From: Bacteroidota bacterium
GTDB taxonomy: Bacteria > Bacteroidota > Bacteroidia > Palsa-948
Reading direction: 5' to 3'
Assembly: GCA_003164895.1 (NCBI GenBank)
Contig: PLUL01000020.1
Span: 1 to 64,000, forward strand
DNA length: 64,000 bases
Shown piece by piece: positions 49,981-59,726 of this stretch. The notes beneath the pieces were generated by a model. The model was not told the origin of the DNA, did not search any database, and saw nothing but the letters and a program-made list of their open reading frames with translations. The position numbers and the translations under genes were made by a program. Every line of letters begins with the position of its first letter. Position 1 is the stretch's first letter.

Positions 49981-52862
49981 GTGAAGCCGAAATAATAATT
50001 CCTGAAGTTCAGTCAGAAACGGAATTCCTCGAAGTGATTGGCGCGCGCGTTCACAACCTGAAAAACATTGATGTTACCATTCCTCGAAATAAATTAGTTG
50101 TCATTACCGGATTGAGTGGAAGTGGAAAATCTTCTCTTGCATTCGATACAATTTATGCGGAAGGACAACGCAGATACATTGAAACTTTTTCCGCTTATGC
50201 TCGTCAGTTTCTTGGCGAAATGGAACGACCGGATGTGGATAAAATCACCGGACTTTCCCCTGTAATTTCTATTGAACAAAAAACGGTTAGCAAAAATCCT
50301 CGCTCAACTGTCGGCACAATTACAGAAGTTTATGATTTCATGCGTTTGCTTTTTGCGAGAACAGCCGATGCGTTTTCGTATGTGTCAGGAGAAAAAATGG
50401 TTCGTTATACTTCTGACCAGATTCTTAATTTAATTCAAACGAAATTCAATGGAGAAAAAATCACCATTCTCGCTCCGATTGTACGTGCTAGAAAAGGTCA
50501 TTACCGGGAACTTTTTGAATTGTCACGCAAACATGGCTTCACGAAAATGCGAATTGATGGTAACGTTCATCAGCTCAAACACGGAATGACTCTTGACCGT
50601 TATAAAATTCACGACATAGAACTTGTCATTGACCAGGTAGAAATAAAATTAGGAAATGAAAAACGCCTTATTGATTCCATCACTCTTGGAATGAAACAGG
50701 GGAAAGGAACAATAATGGTTTTAGAAGATGAAAAAGATAATGCAACTTACTTCAGCAAAAACTTAATGTGTCCTACTTCGGGAATTTCTTACGATGAACC
50801 ACAACCGAATACTTTTTCTTTCAATTCTCCCTATGGCGCATGCCAAAAGTGCAATGGACTGGGACATATCAGCGAGATTGACATTCACAAAATAATTCCT
50901 GACTTTCACAAAAGTATTTTCAAAGGTGGAATAATTCCCATAGGAGAATATAAACCAACTTGGATTTTCAAACAGATAGAAGCAATAGCTCATAAATATA
51001 ATTTCTCACTCAAAGATTCGATAAAAAAAATTCCCGAACACGCACTCAATATTATTCTTTACGGTGCCGATGAAATGTTCAAGGTAAAAACCAATGATGA
51101 TAGCAGTGCATATAGTTATTCTCTTTCTTTTGAAGGAATTGTAAATTTTCTTGCAAAACAAAATGACGATGCCGTTTCTCCATCTACAAGCCGATGGATT
51201 GAAGAATTTATGAATGAAAAAATTTGTCCTGAATGTAACGGTACACGTTTGAAAAGAGAAGCACAATATTTTAAAATCGGAGGTAAAAGTATTTCCGACC
51301 TTTCTTCTACTGATGTCATCGAATTAAATAAATGGTTTGACGGAATTGAAAATAATTTTGATTCCACCCAAAATATTATTGCAAAAGAAATTCTGAAGGA
51401 AATCAGAAAGCGAATTCAGTTTCTAGTAGATGTCGGACTTGATTACATCACGCTTGATAGAAGTGCACAAACACTTTCAGGAGGAGAAGCGCAACGAATT
51501 CGTCTTGCAACACAAATAGGGTCTCAACTTGTGAATGTGCTTTACATTTTAGATGAGCCGAGTATCGGACTTCATCAACGCGATAACACGCGGCTTATTC
51601 AGGCACTGCAAAATCTTCGCGACATTGGGAATTCCGTGATTGTTGTTGAACACGATAGGGAAATGATTCTTGCTGCTGACTATGTAATTGATGTTGGTCC
51701 CGCAGCCGGAGTTCACGGAGGAAAAATTGTTGGAGTGATGGAAAATGGAAAATGGAAAATGGAGAATGGAGAATCATCGTTGACAAGGGATTATCTTTCC
51801 GGAAAAAAAACTATTTCAATTCCATTAGTCAGACGAAAAGGAAACGGACAACATTTGATTTTAAAAGGAGCAAAGGGAAATAATCTTAAAAATGTAACAG
51901 CAAGTCTTCCTCTAGGAAAATTTATTTGCGTTACCGGAGTTTCGGGAAGCGGAAAATCAACTCTCATCAACGAAACGCTATATCTAATTCTTAGTCATCA
52001 CTTTTATCGCTCACATCAAAAACCTTTGGCGTATGATTCCATCGAAGGGCTTGGGCTTATTGACAAAGTGATTGAAGTGGACCAATCTCCTATAGGCAGA
52101 ACACCACGTTCTAATCCTGCAACATACACTGGAGTTTTTTCCGATATCAGAAATCTTTTCACGCTGCTTCCCGAAGCAAAAATCCGCGGATATAAACCCG
52201 GAAGATTTTCTTTCAATGTGAAAGGCGGGAGATGTGAAAGTTGTCAAGGTGCCGGAGTAAGAACTATCGAAATGAATTTTCTTCCCGATGTATATGTTCC
52301 TTGCGAAACCTGCGGAGGAAAAAGATACAATCGCGAAACGCTCGAAATCCGCTACAAAGGAAAATCCATCAGCGATGTGCTTAACATGAGCATTGAAGAA
52401 GCTGTAACTTTTTTCGAAAGCATTCCAAACATCGTGCAAAAAATTCGTTCACTGAAAAGCGTTGGATTAAATTACATCACGCTCGGGCAATCTTCCGTTA
52501 CACTTTCGGGCGGAGAAGCGCAGCGCGTGAAACTTGCCACAGAACTTGCAAAACGCGATACAGGAAAAACTCTTTACATTCTTGACGAACCAACCACCGG
52601 TCTGCACTTTGAGGACATTCGAATTCTTTTAGAAGTGTTGAACAAACTCACCGAGAGCGGAAATACAGTAATCGTGATTGAACACAACATGGATGTAATT
52701 AAAGTTGCCGATCATATTATTGATATGGGATTGGAAGGCGGTGCAAAAGGCGGAACAATTATCTGCGAAGGAACTCCTGAGGAAATTATCAAGAACAAAA
52801 ATTCCCACACGGCAAAATATCTGAAGAAAGAATTAGTTAATACTAAAATGGAACTGAATTAA
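49977..52862 (+). CDS. uvrA: Excinuclease ABC subunit A
   Basis: 961 residues, normal length. The UvrA dimer recognises DNA damage and loads UvrB. First Walker A GLSGSGKSSL (45-54), second GVSGSGKSTL, two ABC signature regions (TLSGGEAQRIRLA and TLSGGEAQRVKLA) and zinc Cys pairs (CPECNG, CESCQG, CETCGG). A 7-bp repeat tract lies between the two halves at about residues 588-599 (MENGKWKMENGE). It begins in the 4-base overlap with the transglycosylase gene. Confidence 0.97.
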   Translation: MSEAEIIIPEVQSETEFLEVIGARVHNLKNIDVTIPRNKLVVITGLSGSGKSSLAFDTIYAEGQRRYIETFSAYARQFLGEMERPDVDKITGLSPVISIEQKTVSKNPRSTVGTITEVYDFMRLLFARTADAFSYVSGEKMVRYTSDQILNLIQTKFNGEKITILAPIVRARKGHYRELFELSRKHGFTKMRIDGNVHQLKHGMTLDRYKIHDIELVIDQVEIKLGNEKRLIDSITLGMKQGKGTIMVLEDEKDNATYFSKNLMCPTSGISYDEPQPNTFSFNSPYGACQKCNGLGHISEIDIHKIIPDFHKSIFKGGIIPIGEYKPTWIFKQIEAIAHKYNFSLKDSIKKIPEHALNIILYGADEMFKVKTNDDSSAYSYSLSFEGIVNFLAKQNDDAVSPSTSRWIEEFMNEKICPECNGTRLKREAQYFKIGGKSISDLSSTDVIELNKWFDGIENNFDSTQNIIAKEILKEIRKRIQFLVDVGLDYITLDRSAQTLSGGEAQRIRLATQIGSQLVNVLYILDEPSIGLHQRDNTRLIQALQNLRDIGNSVIVVEHDREMILAADYVIDVGPAAGVHGGKIVGVMENGKWKMENGESSLTRDYLSGKKTISIPLVRRKGNGQHLILKGAKGNNLKNVTASLPLGKFICVTGVSGSGKSTLINETLYLILSHHFYRSHQKPLAYDSIEGLGLIDKVIEVDQSPIGRTPRSNPATYTGVFSDIRNLFTLLPEAKIRGYKPGRFSFNVKGGRCESCQGAGVRTIEMNFLPDVYVPCETCGGKRYNRETLEIRYKGKSISDVLNMSIEEAVTFFESIPNIVQKIRSLKSVGLNYITLGQSSVTLSGGEAQRVKLATELAKRDTGKTLYILDEPTTGLHFEDIRILLEVLNKLTESGNTVIVIEHNMDVIKVADHIIDMGLEGGAKGGTIICEGTPEEIIKNKNSHTAKYLKKELVNTKMELN
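51740..51774 (+). repeat. Heptanucleotide tandem repeat inside uvrA
   Basis: Five units of 7 bp: GGAAAAT three times, then GGAGAAT twice. A slip of one unit would shift the frame. It lies in a non-conserved linker before the second ATPase half. Confidence 0.85.
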
Positions 52863-52881
52863 TTTCATTCCTTTAAAATCT

Positions 52882-52889
52882 TATTTTTG
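52882..52889 (+). promoter_or_regulatory. -7 box TATTTTTG for the LOG-family gene
   Basis: TATTTTTG at 52882-52889, 17 bases before the ATG at 52907. Confidence 0.4.
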
Positions 52890-52906
52890 TTTTAATAAAA
52901 TTTACT

Positions 52907-53620
52907 ATGGACAATCACAACGATGAAGCACGCATTCGCAAAGCGCTTGCAACAAAAGATTGGAACGAAATAAAAGCTACCGACTCCTGGCAGATTTTTA
53001 AAATCATGTCCGAATTTGTGGAAGGATTTGAAAAGATGGCGCGCATTGGTCCCTGCGTTTCTGTTTTTGGTTCTGCACGCACAAAACCTGATACAAGATA
53101 TTATATACTCGCTGAGGAAATAGCATTCAAATTAACAAAGTCCGGTTACGGAGTAATCTCAGGTGGAGGTCCTGGAATCATGGAAGCAGCAAACAAAGGT
53201 GCGCAAGCGGGAGGAGGAAAATCTGTGGGACTTAACATTGAACTTCCATTTGAACAAAAACCAAATCCATTCATTGATACAGATAAAAATATCAACTTCA
53301 AATATTTTTTTGTACGCAAAGTTATGTTCCTGAAATACTCTCAGGGATTTGTTGCACTACCTGGCGGATTCGGCACCATGGATGAATTGAGCGAAGCTCT
53401 AACTCTGATTCAGACAAATAAAGTTGCGCACTTTCCAATCATTCTTGCTGGCAGCGACTACTGGAGCGGCTTTGTTGATTGGCTAAAGAAAAGTGTTGTT
53501 ATGGAAAAAAATATCAACCCCGAGGATATGAATCTTTTTCATGTGGTTGATACTGCCGATGAAGTGACAAAAATAATTGATGATTTCTATTCCAAGTACA
53601 CACTGAAGCCGAACTTTTAA
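52907..53620 (+). CDS. LOG family protein (TIGR00730)
   Basis: 237 residues. Rossmann-like fold with GYGVISGGGPGIMEAANKGA and the family motif ALPGGFGTMDELSEALTL. LOG proteins hydrolyse nucleoside monophosphates such as cytokinin riboside phosphate to base and ribose phosphate. It has an N-terminal extension of about 45 residues compared with the minimal family. Cytosolic. Confidence 0.92.
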   Translation: MDNHNDEARIRKALATKDWNEIKATDSWQIFKIMSEFVEGFEKMARIGPCVSVFGSARTKPDTRYYILAEEIAFKLTKSGYGVISGGGPGIMEAANKGAQAGGGKSVGLNIELPFEQKPNPFIDTDKNINFKYFFVRKVMFLKYSQGFVALPGGFGTMDELSEALTLIQTNKVAHFPIILAGSDYWSGFVDWLKKSVVMEKNINPEDMNLFHVVDTADEVTKIIDDFYSKYTLKPNF

Positions 53621-53636
53621 ATCATCGAAAAGAGAA

Positions 53637-54338
53637 ATGTTACGAAAAATACGAAATAGGAATATTATTGTTTTGTATTTACTCTTGCCTTTTGCCTTTT
53701 TACTTTTCACTTCCCTCCTCGCTCCATCCTTTCAACTCGCCCGTTTAAAATATAATGGAGGTGGTGATTGGTATGTGAGTCCGACTTCGCTTCCAAATTT
53801 AATTCGTTTCTGCAATAAAAATCTCGGCACTAATATTAACGAGGAAGAATCTGTGGTGGAAGTCGGCAGCAAGGATATCTTCAATTACCCGTTCATTCAC
53901 ATGACGGGTCATGGCAACGTGGTGTTCAGTCAGTCGGAAGCTGAAAACCTACGGAACTATCTCATCTCAGGAGGTTTTCTCAACATCAACGATAGTTATG
54001 GAATGAACATTTTCATCCGCAGGGAAATGAAAAAAGTTTTTCCTGAAACTGATTTTGTAGAACTTCCTCCATCGCATCCTATCTTTCACCAGAAATATGA
54101 TTTTCCGAATGGTATTCCAAAAATTCACGAACACGATGCAAAACCTGCACAGGCATTTGGTATTATTTACAATGGAAGATTAGTTTGTCTTTTCAATTTC
54201 GAGTGCGACATTGGTGACGGCTGGGAAGACCCCGAAGTACATCACGACTCGGAAGAAATACGCCAGAAAGCATTGAAGATGGGTGCTAATATTATTCAGT
54301 ATGTTCTAATGGGAGAAGAAAGTAAAAGCAAGAAATAA
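53637..54338 (+). CDS. DUF4159 protein
   Basis: 233 residues. One N-terminal hydrophobic segment (about 9-26), then FQLARLKYNGGGDWYVSPTS, FIHMTGHGNVVFSQ, GGFLNINDSYGMN, and VELPPSHPIFHQKYDF. This is a DUF4159 domain, related to the glutamine amidotransferase-like fold in the gliding/BatA operon neighbourhood of Bacteroidota. Function unknown. It lies 16 bases after the LOG gene. Confidence 0.88.
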   Translation: MLRKIRNRNIIVLYLLLPFAFLLFTSLLAPSFQLARLKYNGGGDWYVSPTSLPNLIRFCNKNLGTNINEEESVVEVGSKDIFNYPFIHMTGHGNVVFSQSEAENLRNYLISGGFLNINDSYGMNIFIRREMKKVFPETDFVELPPSHPIFHQKYDFPNGIPKIHEHDAKPAQAFGIIYNGRLVCLFNFECDIGDGWEDPEVHHDSEEIRQKALKMGANIIQYVLMGEESKSKK

Positions 54339-54341
54339 AAA

Positions 54342-54989
54342 CTACTTCTTTAGTTCTCTCACTATTATTTTCTCTACTTCTTTTGCGCTGTGATACGGCA
54401 TAAAATGCGTTCCGTCTTGAATCACCACAGGATTTTTAATTTTATATATCGGAAAAAATCGATCTTTTCCGCCATGAATATGAATTAAATTTTTCGGGTA
54501 AGTAGTATTTCGCCATTCTAAAATCATCTGCATCGCACCTTGCAAATATCCTTTCGGGCAAGCCAAAAGCATATCAGAAAATAATTTACCGTCTTCTTTA
54601 TTCTTTATGCCAAATTGCTTTTCATTAAATACCGCTGCCGATTGAAGCATGGATTCAGGCAAATAATTATATAACGGAAAATACCTGAACGGATGAATGG
54701 AAGCCGGAAGTTCCTTGTTTGTTTTAGCACTTGCAATCAGAATAACTTTTTTTAGCTTCAAAAACTTGCTCATCTCCACAGCAAGCATGCCTCCGAATGA
54801 AACTCCAATCAAAGAGAACGGTTTTGATGTATCTATCTGAGACGATAAGCGCTTGGCATATTGAGGAAGAGATTCATCTCGCTTAGGAACAACCCATTTG
54901 ATATACTTTTTTTTATATCCTGTTAACGTTAGTTTGGAAAACAAACGCTCATCGGCACCAAGACCGGGAATAAAATATAAAGTGTGCAT
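54342..54989 (-). CDS. Alpha/beta hydrolase
   Basis: 215 residues. Nucleophile elbow GVSFGG (Ser about 64), an acid in HGGKDRFFP, and His in DGTHFMPYHS complete a triad. No signal peptide. Substrate unknown. The stop faces the DUF4159 stop with 3 bases between. 3 bases separate it from hutH upstream. Confidence 0.82.
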   Translation of the reverse strand: MHTLYFIPGLGADERLFSKLTLTGYKKKYIKWVVPKRDESLPQYAKRLSSQIDTSKPFSLIGVSFGGMLAVEMSKFLKLKKVILIASAKTNKELPASIHPFRYFPLYNYLPESMLQSAAVFNEKQFGIKNKEDGKLFSDMLLACPKGYLQGAMQMILEWRNTTYPKNLIHIHGGKDRFFPIYKIKNPVVIQDGTHFMPYHSAKEVEKIIVRELKK

Positions 54990-54992
54990 ACA

Positions 54993-56489
54993 TTAAGCTG
55001 AATAAATGGAAAGTTTGCTTTGCAAAAATTTAATAGTCGTCTCGATCTTATCGTACATCACAACATCTTCTGTGATATATTTTACTTCTTTTCTGTAATC
55101 AGAAACTATTTTCTCAATTGCAGGCGAAGATTTTGCAGGTCTGCGGAATTCAAGCGCTTGAGCTGAAGTAAACAGTTCGATGGCAAAAATTCTTTCAAGA
55201 TTTTCAATAACTCTAAAATTTTTTGTTGCAGCATTCGCACCCATACTCACATGATCTTCTTGTCCGTTTGAAGAAACAATGGAATCCACCGAAGCAGGAG
55301 TGCAGAGTTGTTTATTCTGCGAAACAATACTCGCAGCAGTATATTGTGGAATCATAAAGCCTGAATTTAATCCCGGATTTGAAACAAGGAACGGAGGCAA
55401 TCCTCTTTGCCCTGAAATCAGCTGATATGTTCTTCGCTCCGAAATATTTCCAAGTTCTGACAAAGCAATAGCAAGAAGATCAAAAGCAATCGCTAATGGC
55501 TGCCCGTGAAAATTTCCCGCAGAAATAATTTCATTCTCATCAGGAAACAAAGTAGGGTTATCGGTAACAGAATTTATTTCTGTAAGAAAAACTTTTTCAC
55601 AATAAGCAATCGCATCACGCGAAGCACCATGAACCTGTGGAATGCATCGGAAAGAATATGGATCCTGAATGTGTTCTTTCTTTCTTTTGATTAGTTGGCT
55701 TCCGTTTAAAAGTTTATTAAAATTCTTTGCAACTTTCATTTGACCTGCATGAGCACGAATCTTGTGAACGATTTCTTTGAACGGTTCCGAACGACCATCA
55801 AAAGCATCTAAAGAAATTGCGCCAATCACATCGGCACAATCAGCAAGATGATTTGATTTCAAAATACTCCAAACTCCGTAAGCGCTCATAAATTGAGTTC
55901 CGTTGAGCAACGCAAGTGCTTCTTTGGATTTGAATTTAATCGGTGCAAGTTTCAGTTTTTTTAGAACAATATCTGATGCTTGTTTCTTGCCTTCAAAATA
56001 AACTTCTCCCTTTCCAATCAACGGAAGTGAAAGATGCGCAAGCGGAGAAAGATCGCCAGAAGCTCCAAGTGAACCTTGAGTATATATAACAGGTGTAATA
56101 TCCTGATTATAAAATAGTAATATTTGATCTACAAGTTCAATAGAAACACCTGAATAGCCCAAAGAAAGTGCTTGAATTTTCAGCAACAACATCAACTTTA
56201 CAATTTCATGCGGTACCTCCTCGCCTACTCCGCAGGCATGAGACATCACCAGGTTTTCTTGAAGTTTTCCTAAATCTTTTTCTGAAATAGATTTATTGTA
56301 AAGCGCACCAAAACCAGTATTGATTCCGTAAATAGATTCCTTACTTGATTTTATTTTTTTGTCGAGATATGCGCGGCATTTAATAATTTTCTTTCTCGAT
56401 TCATCAGACAGTGCAATCTTTTGCTTTTCAGAAATAATTTTCTGAATAGTTGCAAAATCTATTTTGGAAGTTATTTTATAAATGCTCAT
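54993..56489 (-). CDS. hutH: Histidine ammonia-lyase
   Basis: 498 residues. It deaminates histidine to urocanate. The MIO prosthetic group forms from A143-S144-G145 in GSLGASGDLSPLAHLSL, and Y54 is in YGINTGFG. SVTDNPTLF and the late FHGQPLAIA are in place. No other hut genes are nearby. It overlaps hisS by 4 bases, so histidine breakdown and histidyl-tRNA formation are in one transcript. Confidence 0.95.
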   Translation of the reverse strand: MSIYKITSKIDFATIQKIISEKQKIALSDESRKKIIKCRAYLDKKIKSSKESIYGINTGFGALYNKSISEKDLGKLQENLVMSHACGVGEEVPHEIVKLMLLLKIQALSLGYSGVSIELVDQILLFYNQDITPVIYTQGSLGASGDLSPLAHLSLPLIGKGEVYFEGKKQASDIVLKKLKLAPIKFKSKEALALLNGTQFMSAYGVWSILKSNHLADCADVIGAISLDAFDGRSEPFKEIVHKIRAHAGQMKVAKNFNKLLNGSQLIKRKKEHIQDPYSFRCIPQVHGASRDAIAYCEKVFLTEINSVTDNPTLFPDENEIISAGNFHGQPLAIAFDLLAIALSELGNISERRTYQLISGQRGLPPFLVSNPGLNSGFMIPQYTAASIVSQNKQLCTPASVDSIVSSNGQEDHVSMGANAATKNFRVIENLERIFAIELFTSAQALEFRRPAKSSPAIEKIVSDYRKEVKYITEDVVMYDKIETTIKFLQSKLSIYSA

Positions 56490-57877
56490 TTTAATTTCAA
56501 AATAATTTCATCAACCTTCATTTTTGTTTGTTCACCAGAAGTCATGTTTTTTAAAGTCAATTCACCCGTTTTAATTTCATCGCCGCCAATTACAATCACA
56601 AACGGAATTTGTTTTTTGTTTGCGTAATCAAACTGCTTGCTTATTTTTTTTGTGATATCAGGATAAATTTCGGTATTGATTCCGACAGAACGAAGCTGAG
56701 AAGCAATGCCGATGCAATAATTTCTTTCTTCTTCTCCAAAATGCGCAAGCATTACTTTTGTTGTGGAAGCTGTCAATCCGATGCTGTCAAACAAATTCAA
56801 TTCGTTCATTACATCAAAGATTCTATCTATGCCAAAAGAAATTCCAACTCCTGAAACATTAGACAGACCAAATATCCCCGTAAGATCATCGTAACGACCA
56901 CCACCGCAGATGCTTCCCATTTGAACATCGTTTGCTTTCACTTCAAAAATTGCACCTGTATAATAATTTAAGCCGCGAGCAAGTGTTAAATCGAATTCTA
57001 ATATTGAAGATTCATGTCTTATATTTTTTACTGTGTTAAATATATATTCAACTTCTTCGATGCCTTTTAATCCAATTCCAGAATCTTGAAGGTGGTTTTT
57101 TAGCAAACTTAATTTATGTTCTGGAAACTTTTCATTTTTTATTGATAATGCTATTTCATGCAATGAAATTATTGAATCTGAGGACAAATTCTTTGTTTTC
57201 AATTCTTGTTCAACTAATTCCCATCCTATTTTATCTAACTTATCAAGAGCAATTGTAATATCTATCATTTTATCTGAAGCACCAATTATCTCTGCAATAC
57301 CTTGAAGTATTTTTCTATTATTAATTTTAACAATTGTCCGTAACTTTAACTGTCGAAACACTTCATCAATTATCTGAACAATCTCCACTTCATTCAGCAA
57401 CGAATTGCTTCCAATTACATCGGCATCGCACTGATAAAATTCGCGATAGCGACCTTTCTGAGGTTTGTCTGCACGCCAAACAGGTTGTATCTGGTAGCGT
57501 TTGAAAGGAAAAGTAATTTCGTTTTGGTGCTGGACAACGTAGCGAGCAAATGGAACGGTTAAATCATAGCGCAATGCTTCATCTAAGTATTCTGTAGTTT
57601 TAGTAAAAAGATCAGCAAAAGAAACTTTTGTATTTAGTAATCCCCCTATTTTAGTTAACTTTTCTCCCCTTGGAAGAATTTTAAAAATCAATTTATCTCC
57701 TTCATCTCCATATTTCCCTGTAAGAGTTTCCAAATTCTCCATCGCAGGAGTTTCAATGGGCTGGTAGCCATACTTCTCAAAAACTTCACGAATGGTTTTG
57801 AAAATAAAATTGCGCCTCACCATTTCGGTAGGAGAAAAATCGCGCGTGCCTTTGGGGATACTTGGTTTCACAAACAA
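56486..57877 (-). CDS. hisS: Histidine--tRNA ligase
   Basis: 463 residues, class II synthetase. RGTRDFSP opens the catalytic core, motif 2 is IQPVWRADKPQKGRYREF, and the histidine-binding signature is LARGLNYYTGAIFEV (about 303-317). The C-terminal anticodon domain includes FVIVIGGDEIKTGELTLKNM. Translationally coupled to hutH. Confidence 0.97.
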   Translation of the reverse strand: MFVKPSIPKGTRDFSPTEMVRRNFIFKTIREVFEKYGYQPIETPAMENLETLTGKYGDEGDKLIFKILPRGEKLTKIGGLLNTKVSFADLFTKTTEYLDEALRYDLTVPFARYVVQHQNEITFPFKRYQIQPVWRADKPQKGRYREFYQCDADVIGSNSLLNEVEIVQIIDEVFRQLKLRTIVKINNRKILQGIAEIIGASDKMIDITIALDKLDKIGWELVEQELKTKNLSSDSIISLHEIALSIKNEKFPEHKLSLLKNHLQDSGIGLKGIEEVEYIFNTVKNIRHESSILEFDLTLARGLNYYTGAIFEVKANDVQMGSICGGGRYDDLTGIFGLSNVSGVGISFGIDRIFDVMNELNLFDSIGLTASTTKVMLAHFGEEERNYCIGIASQLRSVGINTEIYPDITKKISKQFDYANKKQIPFVIVIGGDEIKTGELTLKNMTSGEQTKMKVDEIILKLK

Positions 57878-57945
57878 TGAATGAGCGCGAAGTTAAAAAG
57901 AAATTCCTCTTGGATTTGTGGTATATCAGACCTTATATAAAAGAA

Positions 57946-57967
57946 AAAGGGGGCAAAAGCCCCCTTT
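57946..57967 (-). terminator. Terminator after the Lys-rich secreted protein gene
   Basis: Perfect stem AAAGGGGGC / GCCCCCTTT with a 4-base loop, followed on the minus strand by TTCTTTT. Just below the stop at 57990. Confidence 0.88.
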
Positions 57968-57989
57968 AGTTCTTGTAGAATCAGATTCC

Positions 57990-58190
57990 TTATTTAGGAG
58001 CGTCTGTTTTCTTTACTTCTTTAGTGTCTGCTTTCTTGTCGTCTTTCTTAGCAGCTTTCTTGTCGTCTTTCTTTGTTGCTTCTTTTTTAGGAGCATCTTT
58101 CTTTTCTTGAGCTGGTTTCGCAGCGTCTTGTGCGAATGAAAGTGCTGACATTAATACTGCTGCAGCTACAGTTAACATTACTTTTTTCAT
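57990..58190 (-). CDS. Small secreted Lys/Ala-rich protein
   Basis: 66 residues from the ATG at 58188-58190. The signal peptide ends at SFAQ (21). The mature 45 residues are low-complexity (KKEATKKDDKKAAKKDDKK, ending KKTDAPK). Likely an extended charged periplasmic or surface peptide. The longer frame to 58277 has no coding character upstream. Own terminator at 57946. Confidence 0.8.
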   Translation of the reverse strand: MKKVMLTVAAAVLMSALSFAQDAAKPAQEKKDAPKKEATKKDDKKAAKKDDKKADTKEVKKTDAPK

Positions 58191-58314
58191 TTTGTTGGTT
58201 TTTTGTTTGTTTAACTTAGTGTTTATTACCGCGCGAATATAAAACAAAAACAATGCCAAGATATTGGTTACCCTCAATTATTTATTAAAATGTTTTCAAA
58301 AGGGTTTGAAAAAC

Positions 58315-58734
58315 TTAAAATAATCGCATAATCTTCTTCCCATAATCTATTACGGCTTTGTGTTGTTTCAGAATATCGGAGCCAAGAACTCCATCAATTG
58401 GTTTCTGTTTCATTTCGGAATATGCAACATTCACATGAGAAAGATCAATCACAACCGATTTATAATTTTTGATTTCAAGTTTGCCGATATTTATTTTTTT
58501 AATCACAACCAGATGGCTTTTCATATTGCTTGTGCCAAGTCCGGTAGAAAGTTTATCGTGCGTTTCAAATTTCTCTTCTTTTAAAAAATTACCAATTCGT
58601 GTTTTATCAAAAACAGTTTTTGATGCTCCGGTATCGATCAGCATTCTTGCTGGCTTACCATTGATACTTATATTAATAAGAAGATGAAACCCATCATCGA
58701 GTTTTAAAATCTTTATTGGATTTTTTGTTTTCAT
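58315..58734 (-). CDS. Retropepsin-like aspartyl protease
   Basis: 139 residues from the ATG at 58732-58734 (the frame to 58779 runs through a terminator). The active-site motif is RMLIDTGASKTVFD (Asp about 37), and the flap/second motif is PIDGVLGSDILKQH. One aspartic half-domain, so it would act as a homodimer. No signal peptide, so probably cytosolic. Substrate unknown. Confidence 0.85.
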   Translation of the reverse strand: MKTKNPIKILKLDDGFHLLINISINGKPARMLIDTGASKTVFDKTRIGNFLKEEKFETHDKLSTGLGTSNMKSHLVVIKKINIGKLEIKNYKSVVIDLSHVNVAYSEMKQKPIDGVLGSDILKQHKAVIDYGKKIMRLF

Positions 58735-58745
58735 TGGAAAATAAA

Positions 58746-58773
58746 AATCCCCTCCCAAATAAGGGAAGGGATT
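58746..58773 (-). terminator. Terminator after mdh
   Basis: Stem AATCCCCTCCC (58746-58756) / GGGAAGGGATT (58763-58773), one mismatch, with a T-rich run on the minus strand just below. It separates mdh from the aspartyl protease gene. Confidence 0.82.
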
Positions 58774-58787
58774 ATACATATTTTAGC

Positions 58788-59726
58788 TTACGCAACTACT
58801 TGCATCTTATCCAGCACGCTCATCACTTCCTTCACTGCTTTTGCCGAAGCTTCCAAAGATTTTTTCTCTTCAGCGTTCAGTTTAAGTTCGATGATTTGCT
58901 CAATTCCGTTTTTGCCAAGCTTGACCGGAACTCCAAGATAAATATCTTTCATTCCGTATTCTCCGTTCAGCAATGCGCAGACAGGGAAAATTCTTTTCTG
59001 GTCAAGAGCAATTGCTTCTACCATTTGTGCAGCAGCAGCACCGGGTGCATACCATGCAGAAGTTCCAAGCAGGTTCACAATTTCTCCGCCTCCGGCTTTT
59101 GTTCGCGCAATAATAGCATCTAATTTATCTTTCGTAATAAGTTCGGTTACAGGAATTCCAGCAACCGTTGTGTAACGCGGAAGTGGAACCATTGTATCGC
59201 CATGTCCACCCATCAGCACCGCCTGAATATCTTTTGGAGAACAATTTAATTCTTCGGCAAGGAAAGCGCGGTAACGTGCAGTATCCAAAATTCCCGCCAT
59301 TCCAAAAACTTTTGAAGAAGATTTTTTTGCAGTGAGATATGCGCAATAAGTCATCACATCCAAAGGATTTGAAACAATAATGATAATTGCATTCGGAGAA
59401 TGTTTGAGAATATTTTCTGTAACGCCTTTTACAATTCCTGCATTTGTAGAAATTAAATCATCGCGGCTCATTCCTGGTTTGCGCGGAAGTCCGGAAGTAA
59501 TAACAACGATGTCTGAATTAGCGGTTTTGGAATAATCGTTTGTACTTCCTTTCACTCTTGAATCATAAAGATGAATGGGAGCAGCTTGCCAGATGTCGAG
59601 GGCTTTGCCTTCGGCAAAATTTGGCTTGATGTCTAAGAGCCAAACTTCGTTGGCATAATCTCTTTGTGCGATTACATCAGCGCAAGTTGCACCTACGTTT
59701 CCTGCGCCTACAACTGTTACTTTCAT
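58788..59726 (-). CDS. mdh: Malate dehydrogenase (LDH-like type)
   Basis: 312 residues from the ATG at 59724-59726. It oxidises malate to oxaloacetate with NAD+. GAGNVG (7-12) begins the nucleotide fold, D32 ends strand 2 (NAD preference), R82 and R88 in GLPRKPGMSRDD bind substrate, and the catalytic His175 is in GGHGDTMVPL. The longer frame to 59792 has no coding-like N-terminus. Confidence 0.95.
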   Translation of the reverse strand: MKVTVVGAGNVGATCADVIAQRDYANEVWLLDIKPNFAEGKALDIWQAAPIHLYDSRVKGSTNDYSKTANSDIVVITSGLPRKPGMSRDDLISTNAGIVKGVTENILKHSPNAIIIIVSNPLDVMTYCAYLTAKKSSSKVFGMAGILDTARYRAFLAEELNCSPKDIQAVLMGGHGDTMVPLPRYTTVAGIPVTELITKDKLDAIIARTKAGGGEIVNLLGTSAWYAPGAAAAQMVEAIALDQKRIFPVCALLNGEYGMKDIYLGVPVKLGKNGIEQIIELKLNAEEKKSLEASAKAVKEVMSVLDKMQVVA

